A stretch of DNA of 64,000 nucleotides. Source: Faucicola sp902506215 (GTDB lineage Bacteria > Pseudomonadota > Gammaproteobacteria > Pseudomonadales > Moraxellaceae). A program made the translations under genes and the position numbers. The stretch is from positions 1,488,001 to 1,552,000 of the forward strand of contig CP069437.1 in NCBI GenBank assembly GCA_016888885.1. The letters run 5' to 3'. Positions within the stretch are counted from its first letter, which is position 1. Each line of letters starts with the position of its first letter. Below, in pieces: positions 55,231-63,218 of the stretch. A model generated the notes under the pieces. That model was not told the DNA's origin and did not search any database. It saw only the letters and a list, made by a program, of their open reading frames with translations.

Positions 55231-56520
55231 TTAGCTAAAATTCCAACTAAACGGCTGCACCGTCACTATTTCGCCTGCTTTTACCCCTGCATTATCTTTG
55301 GGTAATACAAGCAAGCAATTGGCGTGGCTAAGCTGTTTGACACGGTGGGAGTCTTGGGCAGATAAAGGGGTGACGCTAAAACTGCCGTCTTCATTTTGGC
55401 AAAAAATCGCTCGCTGATAATCTTGGCGTCCTGCTCGCTTGTTGATGTCGTGGGTGGTTTTGGCAAACAGTTGCAGCGGTTTTGGGATATCTGATGGTTT
55501 CACGCCCGATAGTTGCCACAGCGCAGGTTGGACAAAATTAAGGCAGCATACCACGGTAGATAGCGGATTGCCGGGTAACCCAAAATACATCACCGTTTTT
55601 TTATCTTGCTCAAATTCCCCAAATATAAAAGGTTTACCTGGTTTCATCGCCACTTTGTAATGGTGAATTTTGCCAAGCGCCTGAATGACTTGGGTTAAAA
55701 AATCATAATCGCCCACCGATACACCCGCCGTAGAAATAATCACATCACATTCGGCTATCGCTTGCTGAACAGTGCGGTGAGTAGTCTCAAGGTTGTCAGG
55801 GACAATGCCATAGTCTTGAATGGCAATCGGCAACTGCTTTAATAACGCTTTTAGCGTGGGCGTGTTGGAATTATAAATTTGGGCAAGCGTTACCAGCGGC
55901 TGCCCCACGTCGACGAGCTCATCGCCGGTGGCAATAATGCCAACCGTGAGTGGCTCAAATACCTGCACGCTATCCACGCCTAAATTGGCAAGTAAGCTGA
56001 TATCGGTGGGGTTTAGGCGTTTTCCAATCGTTAGAACGGTTTCGCCTGCTTGCACTTCCTCGCCTTGGCGGCGAATATTTGCGCCCACTTTAGCGGTTTG
56101 GGTCAAGCGAATGTGATAGGTTTGGCTGTTATCCAAACTGGGCTGAATGTCGCTAAGGTTGGTGTCTTCCTGCATCACCACCGTGTCGCAGTCATTTGGC
56201 ACCACCGCACCAGTAAAAATTCGCACGCCCTGATTGGGTTTTAAACGACCGTTAAAAGGTTTACCTGCCCCCGATTCACCGATGATTTCAAGTTGGCTAT
56301 CGTGATCAAGATAGCTACCCGTAGCTATCGCAAAACCGTCCATGGATGATAGATTTTGGCGAGGAATATCAAAGGATGCGGCAATATCTTGGGCTAAAAT
56401 GTGGTTTTGCGCCTCCAACAAACCCACTGTTATCGTCTTTACCTCACCCAGACGCGACGTTAAATAGTTCTCTAGGCGCTCATTAATCGCTTGTTTTAGT
56501 TCATTGACAGAAATCATCAT
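55231..56520 (-). CDS. moeA: Molybdopterin molybdenumtransferase MoeA
   Basis: 429 residues (start at 56520 or the adjacent ATG 56517). Domain I: SVNELKQAINERLE, then AQDIAASFDIPRQNLSSMDGFAI (about 55-77), IGESGAGKPF, RIFTGAVVPNDCDTVVMQED (about 105-125). Domain III: VGIIATGDELVDVG, IYNSNTPTLKALL, STAGVSVGDYDFL, MKPGKPFIFGEFEQDK and YFGLPGNPLSTVV. The enzyme inserts molybdate into adenylated molybdopterin. In E. coli its partner MogA makes that substrate; no mog or moaB gene appears in the window. It lies 4 nt after mocA. Confidence 0.95.
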   Translation of the reverse strand: MMISVNELKQAINERLENYLTSRLGEVKTITVGLLEAQNHILAQDIAASFDIPRQNLSSMDGFAIATGSYLDHDSQLEIIGESGAGKPFNGRLKPNQGVRIFTGAVVPNDCDTVVMQEDTNLSDIQPSLDNSQTYHIRLTQTAKVGANIRRQGEEVQAGETVLTIGKRLNPTDISLLANLGVDSVQVFEPLTVGIIATGDELVDVGQPLVTLAQIYNSNTPTLKALLKQLPIAIQDYGIVPDNLETTHRTVQQAIAECDVIISTAGVSVGDYDFLTQVIQALGKIHHYKVAMKPGKPFIFGEFEQDKKTVMYFGLPGNPLSTVVCCLNFVQPALWQLSGVKPSDIPKPLQLFAKTTHDINKRAGRQDYQRAIFCQNEDGSFSVTPLSAQDSHRVKQLSHANCLLVLPKDNAGVKAGEIVTVQPFSWNFS

Positions 56521-56524
56521 TATC

Positions 56525-57214
56525 TCAATTAAAATATTGGGTCGGCGCTAAAAGGTGATAGGCTGTTTTTAGCTGCTCAAATTGTTCTAAGGTATCAATA
56601 TCTTGCCCTAAATGCGGCAGCGGTATCGGATAAAGCTGATAAACCGTACCATCGGTGGGCGAAACGATAGTGGTTTGATGTTGCCATAACGCCCGAAAAC
56701 CTTTATCGCCTTGTAACTGATGCCCAAATGCTTGCAAAAAACCCCAAGGTAAATTGACGGGAATCCCCCAAATTGGTTGATTGTTATCACCATACTCACT
56801 CACAATCAGCTGATGATCCTCAACATTTTGGCTTAATAGCCGCAAATCATCTAGGGTTATCGCCACTTGGTCAACAGTCAAGAACAAAATTCGCATCGCA
56901 GCACTTACTGACTGTTGTTGTAATGTTGTCATTGCATACTGAATCGATTGCGCCATCCCTGTTTGAGGCGTTGGGTTATTGACGACTGTGACGGCAAATG
57001 GTGCAACTTCGTTGTATAACGCTTTAGATATTGGGTTATCAAGTTTTGGCAATACCACCAACACTTGATGAGGCTGCAATTGGCATGCCAGTTGAATTTT
57101 TTCAGCCAGCAAGGTTTGATGGTTTTTTACAATCAGCTGTTTGGCAAAACCAAGACGCTGGCTCAATCCCGCCGCCAAAATCACCACGGTTAAATTCCTA
57201 GGAGTGACGCTCAT
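56525..57214 (-). CDS. mocA: Molybdenum cofactor cytidylyltransferase-like protein MocA
   Basis: 229 residues from ATG 57214, with AGG 8 nt upstream; the frame extends to 57274 within xdhC. Nucleotidyltransferase signature VVILAAGLSQRLGFAKQLIVK (about 10-30, the LAAGxSxRxGxxK pattern). Also VVNNPTPQTGMAQSIQYAM (substrate loop) and LTVDQVAITLDDLRLL (Asp motif). Such proteins transfer CMP (MocA) or GMP (MobA) to molybdopterin; MocA is needed for xanthine-oxidase-family enzymes like PaoABC. Its position next to xdhC and paoC supports MocA. The start overlaps the 3' end of xdhC by about 17 nt. Confidence 0.86.
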   Translation of the reverse strand: MSVTPRNLTVVILAAGLSQRLGFAKQLIVKNHQTLLAEKIQLACQLQPHQVLVVLPKLDNPISKALYNEVAPFAVTVVNNPTPQTGMAQSIQYAMTTLQQQSVSAAMRILFLTVDQVAITLDDLRLLSQNVEDHQLIVSEYGDNNQPIWGIPVNLPWGFLQAFGHQLQGDKGFRALWQHQTTIVSPTDGTVYQLYPIPLPHLGQDIDTLEQFEQLKTAYHLLAPTQYFN

Positions 57215-58292
57215 GATATACCTGTTGAATTTGGGCAGTGATAGATAAAGCCACCGCTTCGGGCGTATCCCCACCGAGCGCTAAACCCACAGGATAGAAA
57301 AAATTAGCAGGTTTCACCAATTGATATCCATCGTCAATCTCACCAAGCAACTGCTCAGTGCGATATGTGGGCCCTAATTGTCCAATAAAAAAAGGCGAAT
57401 TTTGGGCTTTAAAGGCTTGGCTGAGCCATACTCTATCTTGACTCAGACTATGGGTCATTATCACTACAGCGGTCGGCTGCGGTGACTCAAAAAAAGTCTG
57501 CACAGACTCGGCTTTCTCAAGGGCAATCTGCACAAAATTGGCGTGACCCTGCCCGCGACAACGGGCAATCATATCCAAACGACTATCAATCACCGTCACC
57601 TGCCAGCCTTGCAAATTTGCCATGGTCATCAAGGGTAAACAATCTTGCCCCGCCCCAAAAATTAATAATTGTAGCGGCGGTTGTAGTGTTTCTACGAAGA
57701 TGCTTAGTTGTTGCGCTTGTTTTTGATAAACATGCAGCATAAAGCGACTTTTACGGCTGGCAGCGACTTGATTAACCAATTGCCAATCTTGCTGACCCAA
57801 TTGCGACAACTGCGTCAAGCTCAGATGCTGTCCAACCACAAACTCATCTGAGTTTGTGGTGATAACTGTAGCCAGTGTTTGTGGCTGTTTTGTCTGTTTT
57901 AAGCGCTGAAAACAGGCGAATAATACAGATTGTTCATTCAAAACCAGACGTTCAAATAATACTTGAATGACGCCTTGACAGCCAAGCCCAAAGCCTTCTT
58001 GCTCATCATTGTCATCGGCTACCTCATCTTGTGATAACTGGCTATCGGTTGCGGTATGATAGGTTTTGAGCGTTGCCCCATGCCGCGTTAGCCAAAAGGC
58101 TCGCTGTACCAAGTGCTTTTCAAGACAACCGCCACTCACCATGCCTATGGATTGACCATCGGCTAAAATCAACATTCTAGCGCCAGGTTGCCGATAGGCT
58201 GACCCTTCGACACTCACCACGGTGGCTAGTACCGCCTCACTGTTGGGCGGCAACTGCTCAAGGGTAGCAAAGATATCAAACAAGTGGTTCAT
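57198..58292 (-). CDS. XdhC/CoxI-family (PaoD-like) molybdoenzyme maturation protein
   Basis: 364 residues. N-terminal XdhC_CoxI domain: VLATVVSVEGSAYRQPGARMLIL (about 20-43), MVSGGCLEKHLV (Cys56 region), GLGCQGVIQVLFERL (about 103-117). C-terminal Rossmann-like XdhC domain: QLLIFGAGQDCLPLMTMANLQGWQVTVIDSR (about 211-242), VVIMTHSLSQDRVWL and LALGGDTPEAVALSITAQI. PaoD/XdhC binds the dinucleotide cofactor, promotes its sulfuration and delivers it to the apo-enzyme. It lies 21 nt after paoC and overlaps mocA. The functional name PaoD is inferred from position next to the PaoABC homologues. Confidence 0.88.
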   Translation of the reverse strand: MNHLFDIFATLEQLPPNSEAVLATVVSVEGSAYRQPGARMLILADGQSIGMVSGGCLEKHLVQRAFWLTRHGATLKTYHTATDSQLSQDEVADDNDEQEGFGLGCQGVIQVLFERLVLNEQSVLFACFQRLKQTKQPQTLATVITTNSDEFVVGQHLSLTQLSQLGQQDWQLVNQVAASRKSRFMLHVYQKQAQQLSIFVETLQPPLQLLIFGAGQDCLPLMTMANLQGWQVTVIDSRLDMIARCRGQGHANFVQIALEKAESVQTFFESPQPTAVVIMTHSLSQDRVWLSQAFKAQNSPFFIGQLGPTYRTEQLLGEIDDGYQLVKPANFFYPVGLALGGDTPEAVALSITAQIQQVYHERHS

Positions 58293-58313
58293 CGCAAATG
58301 ACAGTGTACCCGA

Positions 58314-60737
58314 TTATAGTAATGGCAACTGGTACAGCAGTTTATCCAAAGTAATGGGGTAGTCTCGTACTCTAACACCTGTGGCATTAAAAATCGCATT
58401 GGCAATGGCTGCCCCTGCCCCTGATAATGCCAATTCACCTATACCTTTGCTGTGGAGCGGATTGGCGTAGGGGTCAGTTTCGGGTAACATTATTACCTCT
58501 AAGTCAGGCACATCGGCATTCACACACACTTGATATTCGGCTAAATCGTGATTACATAGACGACCGTCACGTTTGTCATGGTGAATTTGCTCCATTAAGG
58601 CAGCCCCTATACCAAACACCATACCACCAAAGCACTGCGAGCGCGCTGTTTTTTCATTTAAGATACGCCCTGCGGCAAATGTGCCTTGCATACGGCGAAC
58701 CCGAATTTCACCGGTTACCCGGTGTACCCCGACTTCAGCGAACTGTGCGCCATAGCCTGCATGACGGTATTCTTTTTTGGTTTTACCAGGTTCGATTTCA
58801 CCATTAGCTACCAAGCCATGAGGGGCATATTGCTGCAAAAAACTGCGCAGCGGTAACTGGGTATCGACTTGTTCCCAATCGAGTACATTATCATGATTGT
58901 CTACAGAGACCTCAGAATTAAGCCCTGTTTTTTCTGCTAGTTTATCCAACGTATCGGTTAACGTATGGTTAATTTTTTCGCCAATTTTTTCCGCTAGGCT
59001 AGGGTCATGCTCAAATTGTCTATATAGATGGCCTTGTTTAAAGCCAATGCTATCGGCATGCAGCCCCACACTCTGGGCAATCTTTTCTCGTAGCGCTTCA
59101 CACGCCAGATAAATAGAACTACCAGCGCTTGATGCTCCCCAGCTACCGCCTGAGCCTGCAGCAGGGGGCAAATCGGTATCGCCAAGTTTGACCTCGACAT
59201 GGTCAATCGGTAAGCCCAGCATATCGGCAACCACTTGCGCAAAAATAGTATAGCTACCTGTACCGATATCAGTCATGTCAGTTTCGATACGAGCCATGAC
59301 CCCAAGCGGTTTGTCAGAGGGCAACAGGCTCACACGAGCTTGCGAGGGTTTTAGTTCGTTGCTACGCGCGGCGCACGCCATCCCATAGCCAATCAACCAA
59401 TCGCCATCGAGGCGACTCGCGGGCGTTTGTGGGCGTTCATCCCATCCAAAGGCTTTTGCCCCTTGCTCCATACACGCCAGCAATTTTCGGCTGCTGTAGG
59501 GAATTTTTTTGCTTGGGTCTTCGCTAGGTTCATTGCGTTTTCGCAGTTCGATTGGGCACAGCTTTAGTGCATGCGCCAGTTCGTCCATCGCACATTCGAG
59601 TGCCAACTGACCCACCGCTTCGCCAGGGGCACGCATAGAGCCTGTTAAGGTAAAATTCATGCGCGCCATTTCGTATTTGATTTGGCGATTGTCACCGCCA
59701 TACAAAAAGTGGGTAGAAACCGCCACTGGCTCAAAAAACGTTTCTGACGGTAAATTGGTGACAATGCTATTATGAATAATGGTATGGATTTTACCATCTT
59801 TATCCGCCCCCAATGCCACCCGTTGTTCGGTGTTGGTGCGTCTCACGGTAGTTTCCATGACTTGCGGTCGGGTCATGTTCACCAGTACGGGGCGTTTTAA
59901 GTCTTTAGCCGCAATGGCTGCCATCACCGATTCTGGCGAAATACCCAGTTTTGAGCCAAACCCGCCACCAACATATGGCGATAGCAGACGGACATCGTCT
60001 TCGGGCATATCTAAGGCTTTGGCAAGTTGTATTTTGGAAGAGGCAAGCATTTGGTTAGAAGTATGAAGGGTTAGCTTGCCCTCAAACCAACGCGCCAACG
60101 AACTGTGCGGTTCCATTGGCATGTTACTTTGGCTAGGTGTGGTATAAGTCACATCGACTTTGACCTCTGCTTGCTCAAGCGTTTTTTCAGGTTTGCCAAT
60201 ATCATCACTTTTATCGGTTACCCAATCAATAAACTGGGTATGCTTTTTTTGCTTGTTAAAGTCAAAATGCCCGTGTTTTTCATCATTTTCATAGTCAATC
60301 TGTAACGCCTTCGCGCCTTCTTGAGCCGCTTCTAGGGTTTCTGCGACCACTAACGCAATCGGCTGTCCATGATAAAAAACCTCGCTTGCCCCTTGCACAG
60401 GTGCCATTTTGACACCCCCTTGTTGCGGGTTGCGTAAAAACAGCGGGTCATGGAACACCCCAATCACACCTGCAACTTGTAAGGCGGTATCTTTATGTAC
60501 TTTTTTTACCTTGCCTTTACCGATGGTTGCACCGACCATGACACCGTGACACAAGTCGTCAAATTGGTGCTCAGCAGTATACGTGGCTTTGCCTGCGACT
60601 TTTAGGTGTCCTTCGATACGGCTCAGTGGTTTGCCAACGAGTTTGCTATCGGTCGTATCTAGCCGTGACTCGACAGGCTTGTCCATGGTCAGTTTTTTTT
60701 CAAGGGGCGATTCGCCAAAAATTTGTGTTAGGCTCAT
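58314..60737 (-). CDS. paoC: PaoC-type aldehyde oxidoreductase, molybdopterin-binding subunit
   Basis: 807 residues, longer than E. coli PaoC (732). Features in order: PLSRIEGHLKVAGKATYTAEHQF, FYHGQPIALVVAETLEAAQEGAKAL, the molybdopterin segments MPMEPHSSLARW, LLSPYVGGGFGSKLG and LTGSMRAPGEAVGQLALECAMDELAH, then GSGGSWGASSAGSS and KGIGELALSGAGAAIANAIFNATGVRVRDYPIT. The catalytic base is Glu768 in KGIGE. These motifs identify a xanthine-oxidase-family aldehyde dehydrogenase, requiring MCD cofactor. The extra residues include a charged insertion around 600-650. It overlaps paoB by 4 nt (ATGA). The substrate range, probably aromatic and other aldehydes, is by homology. Confidence 0.9.
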   Translation of the reverse strand: MSLTQIFGESPLEKKLTMDKPVESRLDTTDSKLVGKPLSRIEGHLKVAGKATYTAEHQFDDLCHGVMVGATIGKGKVKKVHKDTALQVAGVIGVFHDPLFLRNPQQGGVKMAPVQGASEVFYHGQPIALVVAETLEAAQEGAKALQIDYENDEKHGHFDFNKQKKHTQFIDWVTDKSDDIGKPEKTLEQAEVKVDVTYTTPSQSNMPMEPHSSLARWFEGKLTLHTSNQMLASSKIQLAKALDMPEDDVRLLSPYVGGGFGSKLGISPESVMAAIAAKDLKRPVLVNMTRPQVMETTVRRTNTEQRVALGADKDGKIHTIIHNSIVTNLPSETFFEPVAVSTHFLYGGDNRQIKYEMARMNFTLTGSMRAPGEAVGQLALECAMDELAHALKLCPIELRKRNEPSEDPSKKIPYSSRKLLACMEQGAKAFGWDERPQTPASRLDGDWLIGYGMACAARSNELKPSQARVSLLPSDKPLGVMARIETDMTDIGTGSYTIFAQVVADMLGLPIDHVEVKLGDTDLPPAAGSGGSWGASSAGSSIYLACEALREKIAQSVGLHADSIGFKQGHLYRQFEHDPSLAEKIGEKINHTLTDTLDKLAEKTGLNSEVSVDNHDNVLDWEQVDTQLPLRSFLQQYAPHGLVANGEIEPGKTKKEYRHAGYGAQFAEVGVHRVTGEIRVRRMQGTFAAGRILNEKTARSQCFGGMVFGIGAALMEQIHHDKRDGRLCNHDLAEYQVCVNADVPDLEVIMLPETDPYANPLHSKGIGELALSGAGAAIANAIFNATGVRVRDYPITLDKLLYQLPLL

Positions 60738-61777
60738 GCACTCACTCCACTACTTAAAGGACTTGATTGATTGGGTTGTTGTAACGCCCGCTGCACAACA
60801 TGGTGTAAAAGACGCTGTACTAGCACGGTCTTGTACTCGGTTTGTTCATCGGTTTTTGCGTCTTTGAATAGGGTCGCCACCGCAAGCTCAATACTCACGG
60901 CATCGCCCGTACTACCGATCAGTATTTTTTCAATTTCGTCATTTCGCCACGGCTGACTGCCAATACCGCCAAAAGCAAGTCGTACATTGGTGAGTGTATC
61001 ATTATCATGCTCAATCACGGCAGCGACAGACACCAAAGCAAAGGCATATGAGGCACGGTCACGCACTTTGTCATAGCTATGCACGCCTTTTAAGGGTGGC
61101 GGTAGAATGATATGGGTAATTAAATCACCTAGATTTAAGCAAGTTTCAATATGCGGGGTTTGCTCAGGTAAGCGATAAAATTCAGCGATAGGCACTTGGC
61201 GGGTTTGCCCGTCGGCTTGCTGGATAACAATGACGGCATCGAGTAATCGCATTGCCACCGCCATATCTGATGGATGGGTGGCAATACACTGCTCGCTCGT
61301 GCCTAAAATTGCTAAGTTTTGATGAAGACCTGCTTTTGCCCCGCAGCCAGAATTGGGCTCACGCTTATTACACGGACTATCAGGCTGATAAAAATAGTAA
61401 CAACGGGTACGCTGTAGTAGATTGCCACCGGTACTGGCTTTGTTACGCAGTTGCGGCGATGCACCCGACAACAAGGCACGGGCAAGCACCGCATAATCTT
61501 GACGAATAACAGGGTGAGCCGCTAATTCACTGTTACTGACCATAGCGCCGATTTTTAACCCACCTTCTGGCGTGGCTTCAATTGTATTAAGCGGCAGACG
61601 TGAAATATCAATCAGCTGTGTTGGCTGTTCGATTTCGAGTTTCATCAAGTCAAGTAAATTGGTGCCCCCAGCGATAAAAAACGGACGCTGCTTGTCAGCT
61701 AAATGCCCCTCAGCTAAAGTGGCTATTTTGATGGCGTCATCCACCGAGTTGGCGCGCTGATAATCAAAAGTTTTCAT
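60734..61777 (-). CDS. paoB: PaoB-type aldehyde oxidoreductase, FAD-binding subunit with extra 4Fe-4S site
   Basis: 347 residues. FAD-binding strands: FFIAGGTNLLDLMK (about 33-46) and ASTGGNLLQRTR (about 114-125). PaoB-type enzymes differ from other xanthine-oxidase FAD subunits by a 40-residue insertion holding a 4Fe-4S cluster; its cysteines are visible here at 126, 136, 145 and 164 (RTRCYYF, SPCNKRE, GCGAK, EQCIATHPSDMAVAMRLLDAV). The last segment is practically identical to E. coli PaoB. A CO-dehydrogenase FAD C-terminal domain follows. It passes electrons from the molybdenum centre to FAD. It overlaps paoA by 4 nt. Confidence 0.91.
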   Translation of the reverse strand: MKTFDYQRANSVDDAIKIATLAEGHLADKQRPFFIAGGTNLLDLMKLEIEQPTQLIDISRLPLNTIEATPEGGLKIGAMVSNSELAAHPVIRQDYAVLARALLSGASPQLRNKASTGGNLLQRTRCYYFYQPDSPCNKREPNSGCGAKAGLHQNLAILGTSEQCIATHPSDMAVAMRLLDAVIVIQQADGQTRQVPIAEFYRLPEQTPHIETCLNLGDLITHIILPPPLKGVHSYDKVRDRASYAFALVSVAAVIEHDNDTLTNVRLAFGGIGSQPWRNDEIEKILIGSTGDAVSIELAVATLFKDAKTDEQTEYKTVLVQRLLHHVVQRALQQPNQSSPLSSGVSA

Positions 61778-62379
61778 AGCGATACTCCTGTAGCCAGAGT
61801 AGCTGCTGTCTGAGTGGTTATCTTATCTGTCTCTGCCGAAAAACCAGTTTCTTGTAATACTTGTTTGATAGCTCGCACGATGTTGGGATATGCCGAGCAG
61901 CGACAAATATTGCCACTCATACGCTCAGAGATTTCCTTATCTAATTGTTGTTTAAATTGCGCTGTATCGTTTGATAAAGGTTGCATCAAATCAGCCGACA
62001 CATGACTTGCCCAGTTTTGGCGTAGCTCTTCAATCATCGCTTTGGTCGAGCAAATTTGCCCAGGGGTACAATAGCCACATTGAAAGGCGTCATGTTCCAA
62101 AAACGCTTGTTGAATCGGGTCAAGCGCTTCAGGTGAGCCAATGCCTTCAATGGTTTCGATGCTATCGCCTTCGTGCATGACTGCCAAGGTCAGACAGCTG
62201 TTGACCCGCTGACCGTTAATCAGCATGGTACATGCGCCACACTGACCGTGGTCACAGCCTTTTTTGCTGCCTGTCAAGCCAAGATGGTTGCGACAGACAT
62301 CTAGCACCGTGGTGCGTACATCTAGATCCGTCAACGTGTGTTGTTGCTGATTGATAGTGAGTGTTAGAGCTTGTGGCAT
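61774..62379 (-). CDS. paoA: PaoA-type aldehyde oxidoreductase, 2Fe-2S subunit (no Tat signal)
   Basis: 201 residues. First 2Fe-2S (plant-type): Cys42, Cys47, Cys50 and Cys62 (GCDHGQCGAC, NSC). Second, helical domain: Cys101, Cys104, Cys159, Cys161 (QCGYCTPGQICS, GNICRCSAYPNI). E. coli PaoA carries a Tat signal and the enzyme is periplasmic; here the ATG at 62379 starts directly at the ferredoxin fold (MPQALTLTI) and an in-frame TAG lies 18 nt upstream, so the enzyme should be cytoplasmic. It is the first gene of the operon. A weak promoter (TTGATA at 62445-62450, GATAAC 16 bp later) precedes it. Confidence 0.9.
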   Translation of the reverse strand: MPQALTLTINQQQHTLTDLDVRTTVLDVCRNHLGLTGSKKGCDHGQCGACTMLINGQRVNSCLTLAVMHEGDSIETIEGIGSPEALDPIQQAFLEHDAFQCGYCTPGQICSTKAMIEELRQNWASHVSADLMQPLSNDTAQFKQQLDKEISERMSGNICRCSAYPNIVRAIKQVLQETGFSAETDKITTQTAATLATGVSL

Positions 62380-63218
62380 AAAGTTGCTTCTCGTCTAGTT
62401 GTTATGGGTTTATTTTAAGTGTGTTATCTAAGATTAACGCATGTTATCAAACTTATTTCTAAAAATTCGCTACGCCTTGCCTACGCAAGCACGATGGTAA
62501 CATTAGAAGGGTATGTTATTTTTGCGTATGTAGCCATCCCGTTTTTTTTGGCAATTTTTTTTGGCAGTTTCTTTTGCTAATTTTTTTTACTAGTTTTTTT
62601 GCCAGTCTATTTTGCTAGGTAATTGATTATATTTTTTGAATCAGCTTTTGTATGTTTATTCGTGTAAAGCTCTCAATCAGCAGTATTTAGCTTTTATAAA
62701 ATTCTGATGGTGTACTTGGATATTATTGGGCGTGCTGACACTTGGCTATTTTGTAGCAAATAATTCATTAACATGGTATTAACTAGGTAATTTTTTTATC
62801 ATTATCGTGACTGAAATTGTGACTGCAGAGTTTTATATACCGTATAGACTATCAACGATTGTCAAACTTTCCCCACTGCTTCGTAGTTTTGTGCGGCTCA
62901 TTGCTCACCTTTCTCACCGCTTGCCATGATTTTTTGCCTTTGCCATCGCAAAATACAGCCTGTGTTATCAATTTGAAAGATTGAGGCGATTTTTTGCAAA
63001 AAAGACTGTATTTTTCACAAAAAAAGGGTATTATGCCCCCATAAATTTTGAACGTTATATTGTTAGGTCTTGGGTGCAGTGTCATGGCATTTTGGGGTTT
63101 TGCGGTATAACGTTTTTGTTTTGGTGTCAGTCATCCTGACTGATATTTTATTCACAAGTTCGAGAAAGATAGCCACAAGCAAATTTTCTTAAACCCTTAT
63201 CTGAGATGGTAATCCGAT
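62380..63218. other. Large intergenic region between paoA and dat
   Basis: 839 bp separating divergent genes. It contains a candidate paoA promoter (62423-62450), a 13-bp T-rich tandem array at 62541-62618, and long AT-rich stretches. A TATTAT box at 63029-63034 could be a -10 for dat. An ORF at 62852-63085 on the minus strand has no recognisable features. I see no RNA gene. Confidence 0.45.
62541..62618. repeat. Six-copy degenerate 13-bp T-rich tandem repeat
   Basis: Six consecutive units of the form R-TTTTTTTT-GSCA (units start at 62541, 62554, 62567, 62580, 62593, 62605; the fifth is 12 bp). Variation such as GCTA and ACTA at the unit ends suggests an old expansion. The array lies 160-240 bp upstream of paoA; on the coding strand of paoA it reads as A tracts separated by TGCC or TAGC. 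Confidence 0.85.

Noticed and set aside
56504..56513. Partial copy of the 18-bp palindrome (TTGACAGAAA) at the start of moeA
   Set aside because: Only the right half matches and it lies within coding sequence, so it is probably chance.
62852..63085. 77-codon minus-strand ORF in the paoA-dat gap
   Set aside because: Composition and sequence are not protein-like, and it overlaps the likely dat promoter.
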